Assembly (NCBI GenBank): GCA_015039465.1
Contig: MU130701.1
Span: 103,851 to 154,580 of the forward strand
Direction: 5' to 3'
DNA: 50,730 nucleotides
Source of the DNA: Phlegmacium glaucopus
Lineage: Eukaryota; Basidiomycota; Agaricomycetes; Agaricales; Cortinariaceae
Shown: one piece after another, positions 10,703-23,344 of the stretch
How positions within the stretch are numbered: position 1 is the stretch's first letter
Layout: the number at the start of each line of letters is the position of its first letter
Position numbers and translations under genes: made by a program
Notes under the pieces: generated by a model
What the model saw: only the letters and a program-made list of their open reading frames with translations
What the model was told of the DNA's origin: nothing
The model's database searches: none

Positions 10703-13700
10703 ATGGCACAGGACAGGACGGATCTGCTTTCTGATCTTCGGTTTTCTCTGGAGATCATGCCTGGATCCAGGAAATACGTATTCACACCAATTGCAAGGGC
10801 AGAAATATTGACCAAACTTTACGTCTCTTTCATGGGCCAATATCCGCATTTATTTCTTCCGAGTGCGGTCACCCAGGTACCAATCCATTCCCTGCTCAGC
10901 GAGTACCAATGCTCTGTGTCGTATTCGGGTGCAGGAAAGGAGGACCCTCTTACACCTGGGCGACCTTGTAGCCACATCTTCAAAAAAGGCGAGAGTTGTT
11001 ATAGATGCAAGTGCGTACAGTTTCTGGACTTCATCAGTGTCGGACGCTTATATATATCAACAGAGATTGTGCATTGGACGATAGTTGTGTGCTCTGTACA
11101 AGATGCTTCCATTCGACGGACCATTCGGGTCATAATGTCAGTTTCTTCATTGCTCAACAATCAGGCGGATGCTGCGACTGTGGCGACGAAGAGGCCTGGA
11201 GACGTTCTATTCAATGCCCGCATCACCCTCCAGCAGGACCACAAGATCCGCAAGACACTACCCCACGCCTCATACTCATGCCTTTGCCGAACGATTTACC
11301 CCCAGCACCCAATTACTCTTTCCGTGTAAATACGCCAGCCGATTTGAAGGACTCCATGCGAAGGACGATCGCTTTTGCATTGGATTTCATGCTTGACACG
11401 TTAGATTACTCTCCTGATGAACCCTCTGTGCCTGCCAACGAAGCCGACCTCCGATTACAGCCCTCTGCTGACCCGATGATGAAGGACCAATATTGCGTTG
11501 TACTCTGGAACGACGACAAGCATTCCCATGACGAAGTTGTTAGGCTATTATGCGACTTGACAGGGAGGTCGTTGGAAGACGCGAAAGCTGTGGAGAAGAG
11601 GATGGAGGAAATCGGAAGGGACGTGGTAGATATGAACTCAAATGTGGGACGACTGTTGGAGATGGCACAGGCTATTGGACAGATTGATCTAGGGGTAACC
11701 ATTCGGAGAGCGTATGATACGTTTTGCGAGCAGGTCGTTGGGGTGATTATCGAATGGCTCTTGGACCTCTCAAGAAGCAGGCTCGGTACTGATACCATCG
11801 TCATTCGAGAAATGATAGCGGCAGAATTGCTGTCTCCTAGGAAACGGGATTCATTCACAAAACATCTGACACCATCGACGGCATTGAATCTGGATGGCGA
11901 AATCGTGAATCCAACTCGGATTGACACGCTCCTATTGTATCATACTCGTCTATGGAAACGTCCCCGATTGAGTTTGAAGGAAGTTTATGCTTCAGTCATT
12001 TCGATAAGCAGGGCACATAAATTATCGGTTGGTAAGTTTTCTTCTTGTTTTCACCTTGCAACTTCATCTAACATGTTTTATAGCGGGGCACTTTGCTAAC
12101 ATCTACCACCGAGTCATCGATGCCTACCTACTTGTTGACCGCGAAGCGGAGACTTCTATCAAATACTTTGCATTGCAACTCTTCACAGTGCCTTCTGTTT
12201 CGGGACACATTGCAAGAAACCACAACCTGGTCTCAAGGCTCTTGGCTATTATCACCTCCTTTTTTACGAACCGTATTGTGGACAAACGCATTGCGTACAC
12301 AGCATCCGGCCTTACGAGCGTGTTCCCTATTCCCATTTCATCCGGAGCTACCTTTTCTTCTCTAATACCTGTCCCCACGTCGACTGGGCTCATTGATGTT
12401 GATTCATTTCCATTTAAATCCAAGCGTTTCATGCCGGTTTTCAGTGACTTGCGCTACCTGGCACATACATCTCAAGTCCAAGCCCTTATCGCGTCTTCCC
12501 CCACCTATCTTAACCAATTTGCTGCCACCTGTAGGCTTTTCATGTGCCTCAACCCCAATAAGAGGGCAGTAAAGACACATGTCGAGTATGAGACCGATGC
12601 ATGGATCAGCGTCTTCAATGTGACACTGAGCTTGTCGAGGGTGATCAAGGTCTATGGAGAGGCTTATGGTGGCAAAGCGGGCAGCGGGTCAGCCGAATTA
12701 GTTGGCGCAATCGGGGCAGTGATGCATCATATCCTCATGGTGTGCACTCTGGTGGAAGATCGTCTTGATCGAACAAAGTTCCCACCTCCGTCATTTCACA
12801 CCGTCTCCTTTGGAGGTAAGGACTACAAGACAATTGATTTCGATGTTAGCGAGGGATGGGTCAGTTTCCATCATGCCCTACATTGGCTGCTGGCGGAATT
12901 GTGCAAGCATGTAGACTTGTTAACGGAGGAGAAATTGAGAGCTGTGGGCGTCCAAGGCGGTTTAAGAGGGGTATTTTTGAGGGCAAATGAACAAGCGATC
13001 TTGACTGTGATTGATTTTCCTCTGAGGGGTATGTATTTCTACCTAACTTCTAGCCTCAGACCAACTCTCTGAACCTTTCACGTTGTAGTCCTGGCTATGA
13101 TTGCACAAATCCGCACCGGCCTCTGGGTTCGCAATGGGTTCGCCATTCGGGGTCAGCTACTTCATTATCGTGACTATATGCTTCGTGAACTATGCTATGA
13201 CCAAGACCTCTATCTACTCCAAATAGCCCTCGTCGTCTTACCCCGAGATCTAGTCATTATCTCCATCCTCGACCGCTTCGGACTATTACCCTACTTCTCC
13301 GGTGATCTACTTGGAACCTCCTACGAGAGTGCCCAGCTGGGGAGCATGGTCGAAGAAGTGTTTTACGTTTTAACCACCATTCTTAGCGAGAATGGCAATG
13401 CTGGGGGAATGTCAGTACCCAAAGCTATAAGACGGGAAATTATTCATGCGCTTGCCATGGGTCCATGCAGTTCCTCTGACCTCGTTAAGAGGGTCGCGGA
13501 ACGTTTGGTGGATGATGTAGCTTTTGAGGCATGTCTGAAAGAAGTGGCGACGTTCAGGCCACCAGAGGGACCGACGGAAACAGGACTTTATGAACTGAGA
13601 GAAGAGGCTTATGAAGAAGTGAACCCGTTTTTCTACCATTACACTAGGAACAGAAGGGAAGAGGTGGATACGGTGCTAAGAAACAGGATCAAGAAGAGGA

Positions 13701-16680
13701 CAGGGAAGAAGGAATGGGAGATCGTGCTTGAGCCCAAGGGATTCGGAGTGAAGGAAGGTCCATTCAAGGATCTCAGTAATGTGTGGGAGCAGGAGGTGAT
13801 GATTCAGGTCGTTTTTTTCGCAGTTTGGAATGTGTTAGTCGTCACGGATGCTGTACCTGCCTCATCCTCCGACGTTGTGACTGGAGCTGGAGCTGGAGCT
13901 GCTCCTCCTTCAGCAGAGGCCATCTTGGACCAGGCATTACATTTATCAATGCTCGGTATCGTTGAACGCCCTAGTGGGTTTAGCTCCCTGGCTGCACGGA
14001 AGCGATGGCCGTCCAATGGGAAAAATAAAACTCTTCTGGAAGTGCTGTGGGTGCTGGGTGAACATGAGAAGTACATGAAACTCTGCAAGGGCCGTGTGGA
14101 CTGGATTTTGGAGAGGATGGTTAGAGGAGGTGATGGAGGTGTCCGAGAGGAAGTTAAAAGAGTGAGGGGTTGGCTTGACCCAGGCAGTGCATCATATATG
14201 GGTGGCACTGGAGTATCGAGGCAACCTGGGCTGGATAAAGACGAGGAGCGTAAAAGGGCAGCTAAGAGAAGACAGGAAGCCATTATGCAACAAATGAAAG
14301 CCCAACAAGCAAGTTTTGCCAGTATGTTTGCCGAAGGGGTAGATGATGATTCCGATGACGATACTGCCGGAGGCGAAGGAGACGAGAGTATGTCTGATGC
14401 TAGTGGTGACAAGGAAGAAGAGGTGGTCTCGTTTGGGACATGCATTGTTTGCCAGGAGGATTTGAATGGGGCAAGTGGCAAGCTTTTTGGCGCGTTGGGG
14501 CTGATCCAGCCCAGTCGGATAATCAGAAGGCACCCGGACGGACAGAATGGGCACTTGGCTGAGGTATTGGCATCTTCATCCTCTATGGATCGTACTGGTG
14601 TCAATACCAGCGCTAGTAACCTCAGTAGCACATCTGGAATGACCTTCCCCCCATCACAGGCCGACCTTCTCGAGTCCAAAGCTACATCACCGAATTTCGA
14701 AGGCTTTCCGTCGAACTACACTCGTTTCGGATTACACAGTTCCGTTTGCAGCCATATGATGCACCTCGACTGCTTCCAGGTATACAGCGTGTCTATTCGC
14801 CAACGACATCGTGCTCAAGCGACTCGGAATCATCCTGAGTGTATTCCTCGCAAGGAATATATCTGTCCGTTATGCAAGAGTTTAGGAAATGTCATACTAC
14901 CCGTGACTCACCCTGATGGACGGACACAACTCAATCCCATTCCGTTTCCCGATTGGATAAGGGCGGCGGGTATACATATACTTAAGAGCAAGTCAGATCC
15001 GCTTTTGGAGTCGTTGCAGTTCAGGAATGGTACTGGAGAATTCGTCTTTTGGGGTGCACAAGATCCTGGGTATGCTTCAGTTGTGAGAAAGAATGGAGAT
15101 AGGGAGAAGGTCGATGCTCTTGATGGAGCGAAGATGTTGGATACTGTCATGGTCATTTCGAAAAGTATTTCACAGCAGACAAGGCATTTGCGCGATCGGT
15201 TGGAGCCAGAGGCAACGGAACGAGGTGCTGGGATATATTTGCCTGAGGAGTTGGTGGGTTATACGATTTCGGCTATGGAAGTTGCCCAGCGTGGGGTTGG
15301 GATAGATCCATCCTCATCGTCATTAGCTGGGAGTGGCAGCGGTGTAATGATGGTGGATGCTCTCTCGGAGTCGCAAACGAGGATGATTAGAGGCCTTCTT
15401 GGATGTTTGACCAGACTTGTTGCACTGCAGTTCAAGAACCGTCCTGACGAAGGTCGTGATGCTGTCCGTCAAGCGATCATCAAGAGATTATTGCCGGAGT
15501 GGAGTCGAACGTCTCTTACATCCTTCTCTTACCCCCTTCTGCTTAGAGACCCATTCACAGTCTTGGTGGAGACGGCAGCTGTTTCACCTGAGATGTTAAG
15601 GCATGTGCTGGTGTTGACATATTATGCGTGTCTAGCACGAACAGTGATAGGTCTCGTGTACATCCTCAACAAGGCAAGGAGTTACAACACCGCTCAAATT
15701 CCTGTTCGTGCGCATCAGGATATCTTTGGAGATATACGCATGTTCTTCATGTCTGTCGTACGACATTCTCCTGTCTTTGAGCATACGGCTACCATTGCCT
15801 TTGAGACTTTCGGAGAAGCGCGTATCGAGAAATTGATGTACGCATTCACTCTTCCTTTCCTCCGTCGAGCTGCGATTCTGTGTCGTTCTGTCTTGCCTTC
15901 CTCCTTCCCCACCCCCATCTTTGATTCCGATGTATGCGAATACACTCGACTTTTAGCAATGCTCGATATCCCTCCCCTCTCCGATCTTCCTCGTCAAGAC
16001 ACGCTACAGAACGCTCTTTCAGGATGGTGCGCTCACTATGGGCATTCCCATGCGTCAGCCCAGTTAAATTGTGGTGTGCTTCTCGACTACCCGGCCATCT
16101 ACCGTCTAGCACGGCTTCCTCTCATCCTCGACAGTTTATTCAACCGGCAAGACAAGGCACTGATGTGCACCAATTGCAACACGTTTCCTATCGATGCCGC
16201 AATCTGCTTGATTTGTGGTACGACAGTGTGTTTGCAAAGTAACTGTTGTCTTGATGAGGACTACAACAATCGAGGGGAGTGTAACATGCATACACGAGAG
16301 TATGTCTTTCCCCGTTCAATTTGTTTCATATCTCAATTTTTCTGGTTCAGATGTGGTGGAACCATCGGAATATATTATTGTGTCAAGAGATGTTCTGTGC
16401 TGTATCTCAATTCGGGGGTTGGTACTTTCACGCCTTCTCCTTATCTCGATGCACACGGCGAAGTGGATCTGTCCATGAGGTAACTATTGTTTTTTTTTAT
16501 CTTTTTTGAAAAAGAGAGAGAGCTGATCGTTTGCTGGACAGTCGTAGAGGTCGTCGTCAGTTCCTTCATCATTCAAGATGGGAGATCATCCGTAAGACCT
16601 GGTTATCGCATGGTATCCCGAACATGGCTGCGAGAAAGTTGGAGAGTAGTTTGGATTCTGGGGGTTGGGAGACCTTGTAG
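10703..16680 (+). CDS. ubr1: E3 ubiquitin ligase Ubr1 (N-recognin)
   Basis: Recognises destabilising N-terminal residues and ubiquitinates the substrate with an E2 of the Rad6 class, feeding it to the proteasome. Six exons join in frame: 10703-11010, 11064-12031, 12084-13028, 13089-16299, 16351-16479 and 16542-16680, giving 1899 aa, close to yeast Ubr1. The UBR box is at about 86-155 (PCSHIFKKGESCYRC, CTRCFHSTDHSGH, CCDCGD). A ClpS-like type-2 site follows at about 243-320 (YCVVLWNDDKHSHDEVV). The RING lies at about 1190-1335 (CIVCQEDL ... CSHMMHLDC ... CPLCK), split by a Ser-rich insert. The C-terminal Cys/His-rich cap (CTNCNTFPIDAAICLICG) and GGWETL end follow. The start at 10703 was chosen for its CCACCATGG context; 10655 is the alternative. 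All introns are 51-62 bp. No breaks were seen. Confidence 0.97.
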
Positions 16681-18210
16681 TTTTTTTATCAAGTGTTTTT
16701 TTCATCGACATTGTTTTCTTTTTTCTCTCTGTTTTTCTTCTTCTCTTTCCCTTCTCTTCACGGAAACGCTTAGTATAGATGTTGTCTTTTCTTTTTACCA
16801 TTATCCGATTCCCTCCCTAATCCAACACCATCTTGTTCCTAGTACATCGAGTAAAGCCGTCTATGAAAGATCCCCGACGCCATCTTATGATTGTATGTTT
16901 CGTTATTGGGAGTGTTTCACCCTAGGTCGATCTGGTGGACCTACAAATTTGGCTGGATGACCTGTTACATATTACTGTTCACTGTGTTCAGGGTTGAGTG
17001 GTTTCAAAAAATTTTAGGGGCTCGCATTGGGAGGCAGGCCTAGGGGTAGAGTTTTTCTCAATTTAAATGTAAACCAAATTATATAAATGAAAGTTTTCGA
17101 GGAGGCCCATATAGACACCGTCGGTAATAGCAATGACCAAATCACTTTAATTAAAATTGTCAGCGCCTTCAAAGGTTATGAGAATTTTCGGAAGCGAAGT
17201 TTTCGCAAAGGGGCCCATCAAGGGTGGGATCCGGTGGGAGGTCAAACTTAAATCTAAATGAACACAAAAAGGACAATTAAAAAGAAGCATCAACGGGAAT
17301 TTGAAAGGGTAGAAGGAGTTTCGGAAGCGAGGCCTGATTCTGGATTGCAGGAGAGAGAGTTCTACATAGGAGTCCACACGCCATGATGCAGGGAGTGGGC
17401 CGGTGTGGGGTGAGTTTGTCGCCACGTGTGTATTAGGAGGAGGGGACGATGTGTGTTGATGAAGTTGATGACTAGTGCCGATGATATTAATGATAATACG
17501 ATATATTAGAGCCCTGTAGAACCCCTTGGCACTATATACATACCCCCTTAAAGCTGTCTACTGGTTCGCGATAGGTTCGCATAATTTTGCCTACATAGTC
17601 CCGGTCAAATATTTAGTTCACCGTGTTCATCACAGTGATGCGCCTTGATGCACCTACCGCAAATGCCCAATCTTTGGAGTTATGCCCATCAAATAGCCAG
17701 AATATGTCGAAAAATATCATTCTATGGCTCCCAGACTGCTCCTAGCTCATCCCGGCACGTGATAAATGGTCCACTGAGCTTATTTTTAGCATACTTCTCC
17801 AAACCCATAACGGCTGTCCAATAATGAAGGGTTCTACTGTACCAAGCCGCGAGATAGGGAGAGTTACATCAGCTTGAGAAGGGGTACGATGCAGGGTTCT
17901 TAGCGTTTCGACAATCGTTTGATACGAACCTTGGCATTGCTGGAGTTTTTTTTTTTTTGGGTGGGACAGGCCCGAAGAAACAAAGGATTCAGTGTTATTT
18001 TTTGGGGGGGCAGGTCAGACTCAAAGATGGGTAGATTGCTGAGCAAGGTAAGTTTTGTGCTGAGAGAATTGAGCCTCGAGGCCGAGAGACTAGTAAGGAT
18101 GGGGTTGGTCTAGAAGCTTCTTTGACATCAGATCTCTGATTTGAATTGAATCGAAATGTTATAACATATCCATGTCCTAGGTTCAGAACTAAGTTTTGGA
18201 GGTATACAGT
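16681..18210. other. Intergenic region, ubr1 3' side to Ser-rich gene
   Basis: The region starts with a T/C-rich 3' untranslated stretch after the ubr1 stop. Beyond that I see no gene, RNA or clear repeat. CTGTAGAACCCCTTGG near 17513 and its inverted relative near 17836 hint at a small decayed TIR element of about 330 bp, but the ends do not match well and there is no target duplication. Confidence 0.5.
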
Positions 18211-21200
18211 ATGTCCAGCTCCCAACCATCATCACCCTCACACAGGAATCCACTCGCTTTACTATCAAAATTAAAACGACAATTGTCAAAGTCCCCATCC
18301 ACACAACACCGTCGACGGTGCTCTCACAGTCGCCAACAACCCATTGAACACCAGTATCTTCCCATCCCCACCGTATCCTTCTCAGAGTCTCTTCATTCGG
18401 CTCGTGCTCAATCCGCGTATTCATGTTCAAATAATAGTTCTTCGGCTTCTTCATTTGTCTTCATTGACCATAATGAGGAACCCGAATCCGACGAATATAG
18501 ACCGTTTCTGCCCCTTATTATTCAACACGAACGGCTTCAACGACTCGCTGCTGCTACTCCTCCTAAGTTGCATACTACAGGACAGCGAATACCTCCCAAT
18601 GAACCCCCATCACCAACTTCATCTGCATCTTCAAGAGGTCCAATCACACCTATCTGCGTCTCCCCCCCCTTCTTCAGAACAGACGATGACATTGAGGACA
18701 TCATGTCCTTAGGTAGCAGTGAAGTAGGGAGTATCAGCGAATACTCTTTACCTAGATCTTTGACCCCTTATTTCGAAGAAGGACGGAGTATACGCAGTCG
18801 AAGAAAATCAAGCTGTGAAGCTTCCGTCTCGTCTGGACGGGGAAGAGTACGTGGCATGTCTGTCCGAGTAAGTTTTTATCGTTCTCTCGTGTATCCATTC
18901 AAAAACTAATACATTTATAGACGCCTCCTCCTCTTCCTCAATTTCCATTAAATCGTCATCCATCAAAGAAATCAATCCGCTCAGCTCCTAGTTCTCCGCC
19001 GCCTTCATGCCCTTTACCTGACCCGCCTGTGTCCATCCGACACAGGTCACCGGATGCAGTTGATGATGCTGGTGTTAGACCTGATTCGGCGGTTTTGGCG
19101 ATTGATGCACCTCTCGTCGCTAGCTCTTCCCAGATCCCTGAGTTCGCCAATGTAGATTCACTTTTACCAGTCCTTGTATCTTCCACGGGTGGTGGTCGAC
19201 TTCGAGCCAAGAGTGTCAGTGCTATTGCTGGTCTGCGGATGGAACCCGCGATGGGCCTCCACACCAAAACGGAGCCATCTACGTCTATACTCTCCGATTT
19301 AGAGATTTCCACCTTTACTTCCACCTCCACTTCGCCGTCTAGTTCTGACCTTGAACTGTCAAATGAACACAAGCTGAACACAAGCGACGAAAAAGAAAAG
19401 GACAATTTCCCAACATCCATACCCGATCGCACGGCTGCTTCTACTCCTACCACACCAACACCGAGACAATACGGAGTTGGCAGACAAGTCCTTCGCGGTA
19501 GCGGATGTGATTTTCAATGTGATTTCGAAGATTTAGGTACTAGTTCTAAGAGGAATTCGAAAAGGAGCTCTAAGAGGAGTTCTAAGAGGGAGAGTGGGAT
19601 GTTGGGTCGCTCGTCCGTACCGGAATCAACGCCAGAATCAATACCAGACTCGAAATCGGAAGTTGTAGAAGTTGAAGACGGGGAACGGCTGAAAGAACCC
19701 TCTATTCCCACTGAACCTGACGGTGGTATTCCGTTGAATTTAGACTTGGAGTCTAAGCAGGATCCTACTGGTCCAACTCCAAGTCATAATCCACGAAAGC
19801 GCGTCAAGAGCGATGACACGAATCCTAGCAACGATCCCCACACCAACACCAGCGTTAATACCAGCGGCGGCGTTAGTGGTTCCAGACGAACGGAGAAACC
19901 TCGAGAGAGGATAAACCCAGAGTGGACTTTATACCTTGGAGTTCCCAGGAATGCCCCACATCCTGTTCCTCCAGCTTTACCTGTCAACGTGGAGTCCCTG
20001 TCCCCGTCTATACCTCTGGGTGTACAATCTAGTCCTAGTCACGCTACTGGATCCAAACTCGTATCTATACCTGCGTCTACATCAACAACTGCACACCCGA
20101 CGGGAAAAAGTGAAAACCAACGCCAAGAAACATTCTTTCCCACCTATCTCCCTCTCATGGCGAGGAATAGAACCAAAAGTGATTCTGCTTTATTAGCAAG
20201 CGCTAGTGGTTCAAATAGCAAACACGGCGTTAGCACGAAAGACAATGGGAAAGCGAAAGCTAAAACCAAGACTAAACGAACAAGTGGTGGAGAAGATTGG
20301 ACACTCTCGTTACCTTTAATGAAGCCGTCTGAGCCTCTTCCTCCTCTTCCTTCCGTTTCTTCGTTGTTAGCGTCGACTTTCCGTGGTGAGCGTGGTCGGG
20401 GTTCGAGATATTTTGATGCCTCTTCATTCGTGTTAGGATCAGAGTCTGTTCAGGCGGTGGATGTAGAGGAGGTGGAAGAGTGTGAGGGCGGGATAGATGG
20501 AGAGATGGGGGCAGAGACCGGTTTGGTGATCACCGTGGAAGATGTTGATTGTCAGCAGCAGCAAGGGGCGCATCGCTCAGGAGGAGAGTACGAAGATGAA
20601 AATAGTGAGGATGACGGAGAAGAGGAAGAAGAGGAAGCACTCATACTTCGCGTACCAAGAATCGTTCGCAGTTGTTCTGCGTCTCCACTCATCTCCACCT
20701 CGACCCATGCCAATGCCAATATGCACAACCGAAAGAAAGGATGGATGGGAACAACCAGTACTCCCAATCTACGAACTCGGGACGGAGCAGTCGAACGACT
20801 CTCATCGTCGACTTTGGAAGAGGAAGTTATGGTGATGCTCTTAGGAAACACCGACAACACCGATCTTTCCGAAGCAGCTGAACAGGAGGAATCGAAACGG
20901 AGGTCAAAATCAAGAAAAGATCTAGTCGCGACTATGGTTCTAGCCCAAAGGAAGATAGCTACTTTGGATGAAGATTTAGCTAGGTTCAACGCTCTTTTGA
21001 GGAACGGGAGTGGGAGTCGACCTTCGAGTACGGTGATAGAGGCGGCTGCAGTGACGAAGACGAAAACGGTGACGTTGAACTCGAATCCAATCCCAGCATC
21101 GACTTCAACCCCTCGAAAATCAAGTGTTGCTTCACAGACTCTACCTATAAAACCGGTCCTCAAGCATGCTAAATCATGCGAACCCTTTCTAGAATCCCAT

Positions 21201-22409
21201 TCCAGTGTCGCCAGTGTAGGACATCCTCCCCTTCCCCCTCCGCATCATATGGGTCCGGTTATGAGGTTTCCATCGTCTACAGGAAGAGGAGATATGAATT
21301 TTTTTGATGAACTGGGTAGTCTTGGTGGTGGAGATGGGCGGCCCCATAGTGGTAGACTTAGACCGACTTCGGCTAATTTGAGGCCAACGAAATCGGCAGA
21401 GTGGAGAATGCCAGGAGAGTTGGCCGATTCCAACTTGTGTTCAACGACTACTCTGCCTCCGCCGACTACTCTATATAACGTTCCAATCCCACCTGCTTCG
21501 ATTCCGTCTACACCGCCACGGGCATCCCCACCACCGCAGTATAACACTCGGAGTCCGACATCCTCGACTTCTTCATCTACTCAAACTGTCCTATTACCTT
21601 TCGCTTCCACTGGTAGTAGTAGTGCTAGGAGAGGAGGACCGATGCCTTCGGGGAGTTCATCCGCCAGAGCTGTGTCGATGGGGTCGTTGAGGCCTAGTAC
21701 TGCTCCTGTAGAGTCAATTTCGGGTAAGGCCTTGTTTTTTTTTTTCGTTGTGATATTTTTATGCTTACAACATATAGGCATCACAATCTCTCCCAGATCT
21801 CAGAAAGAGAAACGCCAAAAGCCAGGCACACCTCCACAACTACGTTTACATACATCTTCTCTCCCCCCTTCCTCCTCTACCTCTTCTCAACGTCACACCG
21901 CCAACCCATCACGTAACAGGCGATCAGTCTCGCCTCCACCTCAACCACCATCGCCTATCGCTTCTGAATCTTCGTCAACATTACCTACTCCATTAGCTAG
22001 TGCGTTTCCTTTACCCCCATCTTCACTTGGGATGGCGTTTCAACAGAAACTGAGGGAATTTGAAAGTGCGAGAGAGAAATACCTGGAGCAGCAACAGCAG
22101 CAACAACAACAACAACGAAGCCAATGTCAGCGTTATAGACCTCCATCTACTGCTTCTTCCGTCACTTCGCTAGTCTCGAACGCGAGTTCGACAGCTACGA
22201 TTGTACCTTCTGGAGATCAGAAATTGAGGATGCGGTCTAGCGAACCTGGCGATCGCAGTAGTGGTGGTGGTAGCAACAGCGATGGTGTAGCTGTTGCAGC
22301 TTTGGCAGGTGTGCAAGAGAATGAGAGGTATACGTTGGAAGATGATGAAGATTCAATGTATTCGGGCACTTATTATAGTGCCAGATCGAGTTTTAGCAGT
22401 GGCAGTTGA
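18211..22409 (+). CDS. Large Ser/Pro/Thr-rich disordered protein, function unknown
   Basis: Three exons (18211-18867, 18921-21723, 21778-22409) join in frame to 1363 aa. The start is the ATG after GGTATACAGT. Most of the protein is low-complexity Ser/Thr/Pro sequence with basic clusters (KRNSKRSSKRSSKR) and an acidic patch (EEVEECEGG, DDGEEEEEEA), so it is probably disordered and phosphorylated. Two short helical or coiled stretches are visible: RRSKSRKDLVATMVLAQRK with IATLDEDLARFNALL following, and AFQQKLREFESAREKYLEQ next to a polyglutamine run. There is no signal peptide and no recognised domain. Intron 2 (21724-21777) is 54 bp with no stop in frame, so its retention would add 18 mostly hydrophobic residues. 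The 3' part is duplicated at 26050. The gene looks intact; I cannot assign a role. Confidence 0.8.
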
Positions 22410-23344
22410 ATCTCAACTTGTTGTTGTGCACTGGTCCGTCTTTTCTCTGTCTCTCCTTCCTCTACCTCTCGGACAATTTTTGGATTATTCTAGTTATATA
22501 TTTCGCACAGCCGCAGCAGTTTCATGATTTTATATTTTTTTTTACATTCTTTTCAACACCAGTGATTATCCCCTCATCGTAAATTTTGCTACACCATCTT
22601 TCATTTATGTATATATAAGCACCTTCTTTCCCCCCGGATTTTTTTTAAAACCTCGTAGAACTTTCAAAACCTCCCAACTAAAAACCCTGCAACATAGATA
22701 AATTATGTTTTTAGATCTTTTATTTTATTTTATTTTCCGTTTTTATATATATTTCTTCTCTAATATTTATAATTCCATATCGCGACTTGCTTTTTTTATA
22801 TATTTGCTTTCAGTTGTGCTCGACCCCCACAACTTGTATAGATTTATTTATTTACTTAAAGGAACGCCCCTTTCTTTTCTTTTTGGTGTATCCTACGTAC
22901 ATATATGATAATTATCTATTTACTTTTTTGCTAAAATCTTATGATGTCATTAGGAGTTATCGAAAACTCTGAATTTAAAAGCTCTCTAGAATGACATTAT
23001 CTACTCGGCGCTCAGTGTACCGAATGTAATACACAGGAAGCATGGACGTAATATTGGCTTATAAAGTTATATGAAACAACTTAGAGCCTGACAACCAAAC
23101 CCACCGTTACCCACCCAAGATTCCGAAGACGTTGACACTGACAGCGAAATGTTTCTACGATCCTGGGTCTAACTTTGACTTTGACTTTGACTTTGGTTTT
23201 GGTTTTGGCTTTAGATCTACAGTAAGGCAAGAGCTATGAGGCTCAACTTTTTTCTCCAAGCTGACATGCGTGGTTCTGGAAGGAAGAGAGCGTTGCGCGT
23301 ATTTTTCAAACCACATCTTCAGCCAATCGTTCTACGCTGGTGGG
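22410..23344. other. 3' flank of the Ser-rich gene and upstream region of the DUF6535 gene
   Basis: Strongly A/T-rich, with poly-T and TATATA runs. The part from the stop codon to about 22930 is the source copy of the duplicated flank found at 26620-26868 and again at 37841-38140. A hexamer run of TTTGAC/TTTGGT lies near 23170-23215, just upstream of the DUF6535 gene. No gene is seen. Confidence 0.6.

Noticed and set aside
13804..14679. Minus-strand frame of 291 codons inside ubr1
   Set aside because: It is a shadow of the Ubr1 coding frame. Similar antisense frames over the Ser-rich gene (20552-21163) are mirror images of Ser-rich codons.
17513..17850. Mariner-like MITE with CAGTAGAACCCTT-like ends
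   Set aside because: Ends match over only about 12 bp, the left end lacks the expected TA, and no subterminal similarity is seen.
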